A DNA stretch of 64,000 bases, from NCBI RefSeq assembly GCF_000499845.2, contig NC_023751.2, forward strand, positions 36,011,309-36,075,308, written 5' to 3'. Position numbers and translations under genes: made by a program. Each line of letters opens with the position of its first letter. Positions within the stretch are counted from its first letter, which is position 1. Below the pieces are notes generated by a model. The model searched no databases and was not told the DNA's origin. It saw only the letters and a list, made by a program, of their open reading frames with translations. Shown here in pieces: positions 24,801 through 35,763 of this stretch. This DNA comes from Phaseolus vulgaris. Its lineage: Eukaryota; Streptophyta; Magnoliopsida; Fabales; Fabaceae.

Positions 24801-27800
24801 GAAGATCAATGTCTCTTTATGGGGGGCCTAATCTTGAAGACTTGGAAGCCAACGTATTCAATGCAAATGCTGCAGAAGTCCCAAAAGATTCCCCAGTTAA
24901 ATTTAGTTCAACTTGAGGTGGTATATGAAGGAAGCAAAAAGGCAGAAGGAGTGGTTAAAGGAAAACTCTGGTTTAGACAGCAAATAAGAAAAGGTGGAAT
25001 TACAGCACTAGCAACGGAGTAGGCTATGCTAATACACTATGAGTCAATGTCAAGATGCAAAGAAGGGCAAACTTCAAAATTATGCAGGTGAAGGAGCTGT
25101 TCATTGGCTCTGCTAGGTGTGATGCGCCAGTTTTTCTGTAGTGTGTATCTGCTGTGGAATTCTCCAGCATCTACATCTGCCAAATGTGCCAAGTGTGTGG
25201 AGTGCTACACTCTTTGCAGCACCTCAGTTTTGCTCTGTCAGTCCGTGTCAATGTTGGTGGTTTTTGAGTTCTGTTTTACGGTTAAAATGCATCTATAGTA
25301 GGTTGCAGTTTTGTCAAGACTACACAGCTGTTTGGGCAGTTTCTGGTGTTGTCTTGGTAAGTTTTGTGCTGCATTTGTTTAGGTGAAAGTGTGGAAGGTA
25401 TGTATAAGAAGCCTAAGCCCATAGGTGGTGAGGGCCTCTTGTTATTTGTATGTGGGTTGGGATACCCCCGAAGTATCCCCTTTTATATTAATTTAATTCT
25501 TTGTTGACCAAAAAGAAAACATATCAGTAATTCAAATATCACTCTAATAATTGATTATAATAAGCTTATTATATGAGAATAAAAGCTAACATACATAAAT
25601 AGGCGATTGTCCTCACAGTTTTCAAATATTAGAATCCCAAACTGATCATTTTCACTTCTACTAAAATATTAAAAAAAATTCTGATATCTGTTTAAAATTA
25701 TATGTTGACACCTGGTATCGTCATTATCTTTCTCCTTGTTGCACAAATCTATTTTTTCCTGTGAATGATTCATTGTTTGTTTGTTACTCGTTTGGGCTTT
25801 CTCTGGAATAACTCGATCCCCTTGGTGTGAAGCTAATGTTGTTTTAGACAGTAACGATTGTCTAATAGCTTGGGTATGCTTGATGATATATTATCCTACT
25901 TTATTATTATTATTATTATTTATTAGAATCTACACATGAAAGACCGGTTGTCTCATGGAAACCATTCTAATTGTATGTGTTTTTGTTTATCTTAATTGGA
26001 AGAAATAATCACTTGTTTGTGTCAGTTTCCTCAGACAACTTGGGAAAAACAAGTGATTAAGTGTCAAACATGCACACACTTTTGCACTCATTATTTGATG
26101 GAAGGCTGTGGAATCACACTATTTCTTGAACAGAAATAATAATGTAAACATTCTTTTGGTCTATATCCATAATTCTTCTTTTAGATAATCTAGATATGTT
26201 CTGTTAGTATTACATTTTTTTCAGAAGGAAACTTTCATCTGGAAAGGCTGTGTAAGACAACCTTGACTTTTAATATTTATTATCCTTCGCAGCATGTTGA
26301 GGCCCTAGAGATTCTTCTTCAAGGACTATGTGGTGTTCAGAGAGAACGCTTGAGGATACATGAAATATGTCTCAAGAGTGGTCCACATCTGGGTGAGTGT
26401 TTTATTTCAATAATTTGATAATTTTTGGCTAACAACATTTTCATTTTCTATTGTTGTTATGAATGTATTTTTATTACTAAGTGGGAAAGCATATTCTGGG
26501 AAAACTAGCACGAAATAACTTGCATTAGAAGAGATGGAAATGTATGTCCTTACAAGAAAGCTTTCAATTGCTATATGTCTAAGAAGCAAGCCCCTGAGAA
26601 GCTAAAAGTTCATATGATATAAACAGTACTGAGAAGAAGGAAAGCCCCTGAGAAGCTGAGCGTGCATATGAGATGAATAGTACTGACAAATAGAGAGACA
26701 ATTCTATTTCATAACAGCAACAGAAAAGCACCATCCTTCACCCAGCTCCACCAAAACAGAAAGAGGGCACTTCTGCCCAGAACCCTACCCAATTTACTCC
26801 CTCCTAAGCCTTGCCCAAATGCAATTTTGGAAAATTACTTCAAATTATGAAGAAATGCCCAGAATTGTTTGAAAGCCTGCAATGAATAATCTGGAATATC
26901 ATATATGATTAGCTGCTGGCCATTATAAAATTGAACGACTTTATATTTTTGTTTAGTGTTGTCTGTACAACCGCATAATGTGTAGTCTCTATTAAATGTT
27001 TGTTTCAGTATATGTAGTAACAATTTCATTTAGAATGCTTTTGATTTGCTAAAAAATGAAGAACTAGATGGTACAAATTTCCAAAAATATTTTAAAAGAA
27101 GCCCTCAATTTGGCTAAACCTCATTATGGAGAACAATCATCAAGCCTAATCAAGCTTGTACCAAGCATGGACTCTTACTCCGTTTCTGGAACTGCTTATG
27201 TTTATTGACCACTAAATAGCAGACAAAGCAGAACACTTGGATTTGACTTTGCTTCAACTGAGTTGTTTCTCATGAACTGTTTTTTAGTGTGCATCAAGTG
27301 CACCCTTAAGCATTTGCACTGGACTACCATCTAAATGGCATGCTTCATGCCCCCTTTTTTACCCATGATGCTCTTTTGTACTGGCTTCAGTTTTACATTT
27401 CATGGTGTTGTTTTACTCCCTGTTCTTTGAAGAAATTTATGCTTATCCAAGGTGAGGTGTTGTTTTACTCTGTATTGTATTCATGAATAGAGATGAAATA
27501 TCTTCAGATTTTTTTATTATTCCCTCTACATTTTTGTGTAATTTTGAATTATTTTGTGCATATATCCAGTTCTTTAGTATATTATATTTCGATCTTTTTC
27601 CAATTAATCATGATTTAATTGGCTTTGTTTCTAGGCAGTGTAACCTCAGAGGTTCGACTCCTGTGTGACCTAGAGCAAGCTGAACCTTCGTGGTAAACCA
27701 TGCATCTTTACTTTCAAAACTTTGTTTGAATTTTTTTTTTCATAATCAAATACCCATTTAATATGTGATTGCTTGATGGGTTCAGGACTGTTAGACATGT

Positions 27801-28446
27801 AGGTGGTGCAATGAGGGGTGCAGGTGCAGAGCAAATTTCTGTTCTGGTTAGGTCAATGGTGGAAAGCAAAACAAGCAAGAATGTTCTTCGTTTGTTTTAT
27901 ACGCTGGGGTACAAGTTAGATCATGAGCTTCTGAGGGTGGGATTTTCCTTCAATTTCTACAGGGTTGCACAAATCACTGTAACAGTTTCATCAATCAATA
28001 AAATGCTGAAGTTGCATGCAACTGACGAGGCGGTGCCAGTTACACCTGGTATACAAATGGTCGAAGTAACAGCACCTGCAGCTGCTGAAACCTACACTGA
28101 AGTTGCTGCTGCTGTGTCATCTTTTTGTGAATACCTTGCACCGTAAGAATCTCTTTTCTCAATTTTCTATACCAATTGCAAATCTTTTTACTCACCATCA
28201 TATTAGAATTAGTTAACGGTTATCAATTTAAGTGGTTTTGCAACCTTTTGAATCTGCAGAAAAATACCATGCATTTATATTTATTAGCTTCCTTCACATA
28301 GATCATTATAGATATATGTAACTCTTTGGTGTGAATTTCGCAGGCTTCTCCACCTGTCCAAACCAGGCATTTCAACCGGTGTTGTACCTACTGCTGCTGC
28401 AGCTGCTGCATCTCTAATGTCGGATGGTGGTGGCACAACATTGTAG
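21853..28446 (+). CDS. MED18: Mediator complex subunit 18
   Basis: Five coding exons, 21853-21888, 26293-26392, 27635-27692, 27786-28142 and 28344-28446, join in frame to 217 residues. The product starts MECVVQGIIETQ, continues HVEALEILLQGLCGVQRERL and ends ASLMSDGGGTTL; this is clearly the plant MED18 family, whose Arabidopsis member is about the same length. MED18 sits in the head module of Mediator and helps link transcription factors to RNA polymerase II in the nucleus. In Arabidopsis it affects flowering, defence and hormone responses. Every intron border is GT-AG and no key region is missing, so the gene looks functional. Coding intron 1 is 4.4 kb because a 2.8-kb LINE inserted there in sense orientation; intron 2 is about 1.2 kb. 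A broken copy of parts of intron 2 and the 3' flank lies at 32341-32931. Confidence 0.95.
22747..25519 (+). mobile_element. 5'-truncated LINE in MED18 intron 1
   Basis: Flanked by CATATCAGTA at 22737-22746 and 25520-25529, a 10-bp target duplication. The element begins in the reverse transcriptase C-terminus (GGLGFKDIRKFNTTLLAKWK) and passes through a zf-RVT domain (frame 23192-23635: VTMTWRVLLDRIPTRMSL, then NPTICGMCQAMEQSSQHLFL). An unusually long 3' UTR of about 1.7 kb follows. Near the end is a perfect 7-bp hairpin, GGGATAC/GTATCCC, at 25459-25479. Small frames between 24300 and 25390 lie in this UTR and are not genes. It adds about 2.8 kb to the intron without touching the exons. Confidence 0.88.
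26588..26695. repeat. Imperfect 54-bp direct repeat in MED18 intron 2
   Basis: AAGCCCCTGAGAAGCT begins at 26588 and again at 26642, each followed by a similar CATATGAGAT..ACAGTACTGA block. Two copies. Confidence 0.75.
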
Positions 28447-28915
28447 TGTCACTGTACTGTTACCTTACAAACACACTTTATACTATTGATTTAAGGGATT
28501 TTTGAAGAGTAAAAAACGAAAAAGATATCCATCAAACAGCAACTTTATTTGACCGTTCTGAACATATTTAATTCTAAACTGTTTTTGAAAGTGTGGTATA
28601 GAAGTTGAACCACTCATTGGTGGGTGTTGTTATCTTATCTAATTGATATAAAAATTGCATGTGCTTTTGCTTTTCCAGTGAAAGCACCATTGTGGGCTTC
28701 GAAGGAGAAGCAGCTGTCACAAAGCTTGACGAAATTTCGAAGAACTTTAGTTGTGAAAGAAGTTTCTAAAAACAATAGTTGTGAACGAATTTTCGAAGAC
28801 CATGGTTATGAAATTTGGTCTGATCATTTATAGTAAATTTAATTATTTTCTAAGAAAAAGATCAAGTTAAAGTAAAATTTAGTACATACTAATAATGTTA
28901 ATCTGAATTTTATAA

Positions 28916-28948
<33 letters not shown>

Positions 28949-29203
28949 CTTAAATAAAACCAAACCACATTATGCAACAAAATTAGACATTTTTTTGATG
29001 TTGTGGACGAACTTATGACTAAGATGAGAGTGGGTGGGTCCCAAGACAATGATAGACAAGGACCTACAACATCAATCTCAGAAGATCGTGATAAAACGTG
29101 ATAAAACATGAGATAATAGATAAGGTTGGAAAAAAAAATTCAAATTACAAAATCCAATATATAATTATTCAAATTCATATCTCAAATCCAAATTCATATT
29201 TTT
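28447..29203 (+). other. MED18 3' flank with compound TA/TG microsatellite
   Basis: The 3' UTR of MED18 probably lies in the first few hundred bases. Positions 28637-28703 recur in the broken copy at 32865-32931. A compound repeat, about (TA)8 then (TG)9, runs from 28915 to 28948. The 69-codon frame at 28624-28833 has no recognisable domain and is probably not a gene. Confidence 0.5.
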
Positions 29204-31290
29204 GGATTTTAAATCCAATCCATTTAATTGGATATGGATTAGATACAAATTAGATACATTTTTGGATTATCCAAATTGCATTTTGGGTTGGATTTTGACT
29301 TAGCTCGATTCAGGTTAAGTCAAGACAATTTGGGCTCAGGTTGAGCAAAGTCAGCCCAAGTCCACGTCGAGCTGAGTCTGGGCCCAAGTCGAATCGAGTC
29401 GGTATGGGCCAAAGTCGAACCAAGTCATTTTGGGCCAAAGTCGAGCAGAGTCAACCTTGGGCCAAGTCGAGCTAAGTGGTCGATATTGAGTTGACCCGAG
29501 TCGGCCGGGACCGATATCGAGCCGAGTTGGCCCATGCCAATGTCTAGTTGGCCGGTCCAGGCCCATGTCGAGATGAGTCTTTCGGGTTCGATATTGAGTC
29601 GAGCGAGCTCGGGCCGATATCCAGACGATTGGGTGAGGGTTGATGTCGAGCCGAGCGGGCCAAGGCCGATATTGAGCCGAGCGGGCCTGAGCCGATGTCG
29701 AGTTGAGCAGGCCCAAGCCCATGTCGAGTCGTCCGAGCCCAGGCTAATGTCGATTCTGTTGATCAAGAGTGATTAAGAGCTTTGAAGAATCCAAATCCAA
29801 GGTGTTTGATGAAAGGCTGGTGTTGTTGCTGTGTGTGGGTGGGATCTGGGTAGATTAAAGTGTGATCCACTCTTTTATTGAATCTAAAAATGATGTGAAT
29901 TAAAACCTTTTTGAAATTAAATGTTTTTTTAACTAAGTGAAAAACAGCCTGTTGTTTTATCGAATCAATCGGTTGTTTTATCGAATCAACCGGTTGTTTT
30001 GTTCTTAGATGTTTTGAAAAAGGTTGAAAGTTGTTTGACTTGGTTGACTTAACTGGCAAACCAAATCAATGGGTGGTTTCGTGATTTCAACCGATTGTTT
30101 CTTTGAAAATTCTAACAGAATTTTGTTTTGAATGGTGAATCTGTCTTAAATGATTTCTAACTGAATACGCTCCTTCATTAAATGTTTTGACCAATCTTTG
30201 GAAAATATAACTAGTTTGTTATATGTTTCTAAAAAGTAAGAAACAGTTTTGAGAAATTCAGTTTGACAGTTTTGATCTCAAGTTTTCAAGATTCACATCA
30301 AGCTTTGGATTTTTAAGTGAGAGTGGAATATGATTGCAACTATATTCTTTTCAAATTGTACTTTGATCAGGTGTAATCCTTTCTCAATCTTCTGTATTTT
30401 TGTTGTTGTATTGCCAAGGAGTGTTGTGTGTTCTTGAGGTGTTCAAGATCAATACTCTTGGTGTGATTTGCCAAAGGTAGTGTGTTTTTTGAGGGGTTCA
30501 AGGTCACTACTTTGGTGTGTGGTGTTTGTAATCTGGTTTGATTTCTTAGTGGATTACATAGTGGTTTCTGGGAATTGGACCTAGCTCTTGTTGTAAGAGT
30601 GAAACAATATAAATTGTTTGTGTGCATTTCTCTTTCTCTGAACTCCTTTAAATTATGTTTTTAAGCTGTTCAAGTTTTAAATGGTATAAACAACCGATTG
30701 ATTCGAAGAAACAACCGGTTGTTTTTCCCGTGTTTTGCTTTAAAACAGTTTGTGTTCTTGGCTAACTTGATTCCCCTTTTGGTTTTCTTCACAAAATTTC
30801 ATTTAACATTCAAAAGTTTTTGTAAATCTCTTATAAACAATTCACCCCCTCTTGTTTAAGGTCATATATTCTAACAGATTCGTTCGGTCGATGTTGAGTC
30901 GAGCGGGCTCGGGTTGATGTTGAGACGAGCGGGCTCGGGCCAATGACGAGTTGTTCCGGCTCGGGCCGATGTCGAGTTGTTCGGGCCCGAGCCGATGTCG
31001 AACCGAACGGGCCTGAACCAATGTCGAGTCGTCCGAGCTCGGGCCGATGTCGAACCGAGTTGGTCCGCGTCCAGGTTGAGTAGGCTTAGGTCCAGTTCGA
31101 GCCAAGTTAGTCTGTGTCCATATGAAAATGGATTTAATGTAATTGACAAAGTAGATTTAATCTAATTAATAAAGTAAATTTAATTTAGATTTAATCCACT
31201 TTAAATGGATTTTAAAAAAATCCAAATAAATTTAATCTAATTAAAATGGATATGGATTTTAAATCCAATCCATTTATTTGGATTTGGATT
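29204..31290. repeat. GC-rich minisatellite array with flanking repeats
   Basis: From about 29330 to 29756 and again from 30877 to 31110 the DNA consists of degenerate units of about 30-35 bp built on GGGCCGATGTCGAGCCGAGC-like words. The left part favours GGGCCAAAGTCGAGC variants. It is strikingly GC-rich against its surroundings. Direct repeats of about 37 bp, based on GGATTTTAAATCCAATCC, flank the whole block at 29204-29240 and 31254-31290. The array is interrupted by a solo LTR. Open frames of 80-120 codons on both strands are by-products of the periodic sequence. Confidence 0.85.
29757..30876 (+). mobile_element. Solo LTR, 1120 bp
   Basis: Begins TGTTGATCAAGAG and ends ATTCTAACA, the TG..CA ends of an LTR. 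It is flanked on both sides by GATTC (29752-29756 and 30877-30881), a 5-bp target duplication. Inside are repeated AACCGGTTGTTTT-like words and, near the 3' end, ACAATTCACCCCCTCTTG, typical of the end of long copia-type LTRs in legumes (from memory). No internal region or second LTR is present, so recombination between two LTRs has removed the rest. Orientation is inferred from that 3' end. Confidence 0.85.
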
Positions 31291-31527
31291 TTAAAAAATC
31301 CAATCCATGAACGCCCGTAATAATAGTATAGTAGTGGTGGTGATAATGTAAATAAAGACTGACATGATTAGCCAGAAGAATTTCCTAAAGGGCCTTCTGA
31401 CCTGTTATTGCTTCGTACTTGAACTTTGTAAAATTTAGATTGAGGTTTATTTGATCAAAATGTGGTAAATTGCTTCTTTCCATCACCTTCATGCCGAGAG
31501 TGACAACAGCTCGTGCGTGGATTAACA

Positions 31528-31690
31528 TATTATGGGTGGTGGCCTGATAAACCCAATAAATACTCGCTAGGATAGGATCGAAATGACTCTGATACCATAT
31601 TACAAAGTGGACTTTAAGTCTAACTCAACCCCATAAAACTGACTCATAGGGTGAGGTTTGCACCCATTTATATACAATGAAAGACTCTAA
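31528..31690 (-). mobile_element. TRIM-like LTR piece with primer binding site
   Basis: On the minus strand the sequence runs through AAACCTCACCCTATGAGTCA, GGGGTTGAGTTAGACTTAAA and then TGGTATCAGAGTC (31585-31597), a match to the 3' end of initiator methionine tRNA. CCTATCCTAGCGAGTATTTA follows. This is the layout of a terminal-repeat retrotransposon in miniature: LTR, then primer site, with no genes. The second LTR is missing. Confidence 0.7.
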
Positions 31691-31859
31691 GTTTTTATAT
31701 TCTATATCTACCTTCATTATGCCTTAACCTTATGAAACTAATTTTACATACGCTATCTTCGTTATTCTTGAATCCTAATTTTTTATAGCCCCATTTCTTA
31801 TTCCTTAACCCCTTCTCATATGTTTTCTCTCATTTTTTCTTCTTTTGTAAAAAATAATA

Positions 31860-32250
31860 GAATTTCATCATAATTTCATTCTCAGTCCAGTGCCAGCAGG
31901 GTTTCCTATATGAGAATTGTCTGGGGAACAGAGCTAAGAGCAGTGCTGTGACCATGTGAAACCTCAGACAAGTTAAATTTAGAGTTGGATCTAGACTAGT
32001 GTTTTTTTTTTAAAAAATATTTGATGGCTCAGTAACTTCAGACAAAGAGCTTTTCTGACTGCTATCTTTTGATGAAACTGCAGGTTCACCATTAAGCTGC
32101 CCCTGTGATTCCAGAAGAATTTCGATGTGCATGTCTTACGTTGGTTGAATTGAGGTTCTTTAGGATGAGGGAAATGGACGGTTGAAACTCGCATTGAAAT
32201 CTTAGCTGCAATAAAGCAAAAGAAATATCTCCTCTTAATGCTTGAATTCA
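31860..32250 (-). pseudogene. Unidentified gene fragment
   Basis: Less AT-rich than its surroundings. On the minus strand a frame near 32030-32130 reads IEILLESQGQLNGEPAVSS followed by a Ser-rich stretch, and it is preceded by acceptor-like sequence (TTTATTGCAG). It looks like one or two exons of a plant gene, but I do not recognise the parent and the pieces do not join into a long frame. Confidence 0.4.
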
Positions 32251-32340
32251 AAGGCTACAAAATTAAAAATCTATAAGAATTAAAGATATCATTAAACACT
32301 CCCAAGAACCAGAGTCTAGTAAGACAAATTGATGAAGAAA

Positions 32341-32931
32341 ATGTGTATTGACCACTAAATAGCAGACAAAGCAGAACACTTGGATTTGACTTTGCTTGAA
32401 ATGAGTTGTTTCTCATGAACTGTTTTTTTTTTTTATCCCACATTGACTAGAGATTAGAGCTTTTCATTGTATATAAGTGGGTGCAAACCTCAACTTCATG
32501 AACCAATTAGTTTTATGGGGTTGAGTTAAGCTTAAAGACCACTTCTTCTGATGGTATCAAGCTATTTCAAATCTATCCTAGCGAGTATTTGTTGGGTTTA
32601 TCAGGTTACCCGCTATCATACCACCCCTAAGCATTTGCACACCCTTTATATACTATTATCAAAATGGTAATGATATTTTAACATCTTACTCCACTTTACA
32701 CCCACAATAAAATATTAAATTTATAATAAAAATATTTTTAATGAAAATTTAGACAAAATGTAAAATGTTAAAATAATTTTTAAAATTAAAAAATTAAAAA
32801 TAATTCAAATATTAATATTTAGTGAGGTGTATCATGTAACCATGAGTGTCAAATAATCATTTTTCTAAATTGATATAAAAATTGCACGTGCTTTTGCTTT
32901 TCCAGGGAAAGCACCATCGTGGGCTTCGAAA
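32341..32931 (+). pseudogene. Broken partial copy of MED18 non-coding sequence
   Basis: Positions 32341-32428 are about 95% identical by eye to MED18 intron 2 (27198-27286), and TAAGCATTTGCAC at about 32627 continues the match (27305). Positions 32865-32931 match the MED18 3' flank (28637-28703). Order and orientation are kept, but exons 3-5 are absent and unrelated AT-rich DNA fills the gap. A TRIM-like piece interrupts the copy. No coding potential. Confidence 0.75.
32433..32640 (+). mobile_element. TRIM-like LTR piece inserted in the MED18 copy
   Basis: ATCCCACATTGACTAGAG starts the LTR body. GGGGTTGAGTTAAGCTTAAA and the primer site TGGTATCAAGC (32552-32562) follow, then CTATCCTAGCGAGTATTTG. 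It matches the minus-strand piece at 31528-31690 and interrupts the duplicated MED18 sequence. A target duplication could not be read. Confidence 0.7.
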
Positions 32932-34211
32932 GATATTATTTAAATAATACATTTAAAATGTTAAATAATTTAAAATAAAATAGATTTAAAACATTTTAAA
33001 ATGACCAACTTTCTTGTCCAAACTAAAGGTATAAGTAATTAGTAAAGAAATTTGGTAGAACATGTTGAGTGATGTTTGAATCCACAGCTGAGTGCTGGTA
33101 CTATTATTCATTTACTATTTTACTAATTATTTTAAATTCTAAAAGAATATTTTCATGAGCAAGTGTCTTCATTTTAATTGATTTTTCACAACGTAATATA
33201 TTAAAAATAAGTATCCTCCATGATTGCTTGTTTGGTCATCTAAGAATATCACTCTTTTTTTCTTTTTCTTTTTTTCTAATCTTACATACTTTTCTTTTAT
33301 TCCACTCAAGGTATCTACATTAAATTTTAAAGTAAATTCCGACTTTGCTAATGTACATATTACATGCATCTATATCATATTTCAGTTAAATTACAGCATT
33401 TGTATCATTTTAACTTTTACCTGCAATTTTACTCTTTTATTTATGTGTGCTTCTAATTTTTCAAATACTAAAATTCATAATTCTTCTTCATTCATATTTT
33501 TTTTTTGTATATTTTCATTTTATATAATTTAATTAATTAAACGATTGGTTGATAGTATTTTAAATGGTTAATTATCTTTTTAAAGAGAATTAATTTGGAG
33601 GTTTTAGGTTTTTGTAGGTACGGTTTTTAATCCTTATAAACAAATTCATGCAAGTAAACAATTTATAGAATTTTTCTTTTGTACAATTAAAGTAGATGGC
33701 TTTTTCATTATCATTTGTTATTTGATAAAACATATTTTCAAAATGTATGATATACAAGAAAAAATATAATAAAAATATACTCAATGTCAAATATAATTCA
33801 GTTATCTATGTTTGAATAATAAAATTATGCTTTTATATAACAATTAAATTGAAGTACAGTTTTTCTGAAAGTAACGACTTTAATTAAAATTAAAGTTTTA
33901 TAATTATGAATATTACCTTTTTGATGTCTATATTTACTATATACCTATGATAAATAAATGACTGAAAGAAAAATGTAATTTTTATTGAAAAATAATATCT
34001 TCTAGTTATTGAAAGCCTGAATTATATGAAGTTATATATTTTAGTTTATTTAGTTTCTATTTCAAATCTTAAACAAGTATTTTGTCAAATATATACTTTT
34101 TAACTTATTATTAATAGTAATAATTTTATATAAATACAGTAAAATTATCCCTTATAAAATAAACATTAATCTATAAATAAAAACAATAAAAATTTCTAGA
34201 TAACTTTTGTA
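32932..34211. other. Intergenic DNA upstream of ankyrin gene 2
   Basis: AT-rich with short Phe/Ile-rich frames on both strands. No gene, repeat end or RNA was supported. Confidence 0.5.
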
Positions 34212-34972
34212 GTGACTGGCACCATGCAACTTTCTTTTCCTTATTTTAATTTCTTGCTTTGTGATTGCCATGACCAACCACCATCTTGCATAATTTATTT
34301 ATTTATCATTGACTTCACTTACCCAACAGCCTCAAAAGTAACCAAATTTTTCACTCACCAATCACTTGGACTATTCTTGACCAACCAAAACTCAAACCTC
34401 TCTCTGCAGAAGAACTTGGCATTCTGGAACCAAAACCAGTCACTCTTCAGAGCTAAGAGGACAAGGAAATCATTTTTTCTCAACATTTCTAATTCAGGTA
34501 ATCAAATCTTGTTACCCTCTTCCTTCTATTTCTTGGATTTGAATGAACCATATATGTTTTTATAGACATCTAATGTTTTTCTACGTTGTTCAAACATATG
34601 CTCAAGATCTTCCTTCTCTCAATTTTGCTTCCTTTTGCAACTGTTTTCTACACAGTATTTTTTGGATTTGACTCAGCTGGTTCTGCAATTTTGAAGACAG
34701 GACATTATATGTAAAATTTGAACCTTGTTTACTCTCTTCTGGGATTTTAAGTTTTTTTTCTTAAATAATGTTCCAAATTAAGTTATGGGGGATCTTTTCT
34801 TCAGTTAGAAACAGTTTTTGAATAACGATTGTTACAAATTAGGGAAAGTGATTAAATTGGGTTTATATTTGCAGAGGGAGAAGATTATGGGGGAGTAGCT
34901 GTGCAGAAACGTGTGGCTCGCAGAAGAACATTAAACACAGACAGTAAAAGCTTTCCATTTTCAAATGACTGT
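34212..34972 (+). promoter_or_regulatory. Probable leader exons of ankyrin gene 2
   Basis: Two good splice pairs are visible: a donor TTCAG/GTAATC after 34497, and an exon at 34875-34972 bounded by TTTGCAG and TGT/GTAAGT. The next acceptor (TTTGCAG, ending 35759) leads directly to the start codon at 35764. Joined, the first two exons keep an open frame reading ISNSEGEDYGGVAVQKRV after a basic, Ser/Asn/Gln-rich start that resembles an organelle transit peptide. That frame meets a stop inside the ankyrin exon, so for the ankyrin protein these exons are leader. They could instead be the head of another, broken gene. A short upstream frame (ATGGGGGAGTAG) lies at 34886. Confidence 0.5.
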
Positions 34973-35763
34973 GTAAGTATATCAATATATTATCATATAA
35001 TAACATCTCCCAGGACCCACCTGTCTCCAACCTCTTTTAGTAAATAACTTATTAGGTTTTAAAGTTATTTTTTATCTTATTAATTTTTACAAAAATTAAA
35101 ATAATTTTTTTTGCTATGGTAATGAATGAAGTCTGCTTCCTCCTAGTAATTTGGGCCTTAGAATCCCAACTTAGGTTTGGTGGGCTTTATAGTCCAAAAC
35201 AAGTTGTCATCTTTATGGGTATATTTGTGTACATATGTCTTTTTTGTTTTATAATTTTATTTGTATTTATCTATTTAAGTTTTTCTATAATGTAACCATA
35301 AAGTACAAATATATACTAGTTAGTTAGTTATAGATAATAAAAGCAACCACTTTGATAATCAATATGTTAATATTTTAATTATATTTTTTATTTTTAATTT
35401 AAAATAGTAATATGTTATTATATTATTAAAATGGGTATTTTTTAATGGTGTGAAGTATATTTTTTGTTAGTCACATTCTTATATCTCAATCAAAGTTTAA
35501 GTTGGAATTTTGTGTAGTAGTTGGACTTTTTTTTTCTATGCGCCCTAATAGTTGGACTTTTTTCTATACGCACGCACTCAAGAGTCAACACCAAAACATT
35601 TTTTTCTGTGTTTTAGGTAACCTTTAAGAAGTAGTTTCACATTACTCCAATAGATGATAAAAATGGAAGATTGTGAGGCCATGGATACTGAAGTGCTTTT
35701 AACTCATTACTGAAAATATAGAATGTTACTTTATTGTAATTTGAATGTTCTGTTTGCAGAGAA

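Noticed and set aside
24306..25386. Small frames suggesting genes between MED18 exons 1 and 2
   Set aside because: They lie in the 3' UTR of a LINE bounded by target duplications and have no domain.
29351..29776. Long overlapping open frames on both strands in the GC-rich array
   Set aside because: They follow the 30-35-bp repeat period, give Arg/Leu/Ser-biased repeats in several frames at once and have no start context or splice structure.
30842..31165. Open frames of 62-92 codons
   Set aside because: Second half of the same minisatellite, by-products of the repeat.
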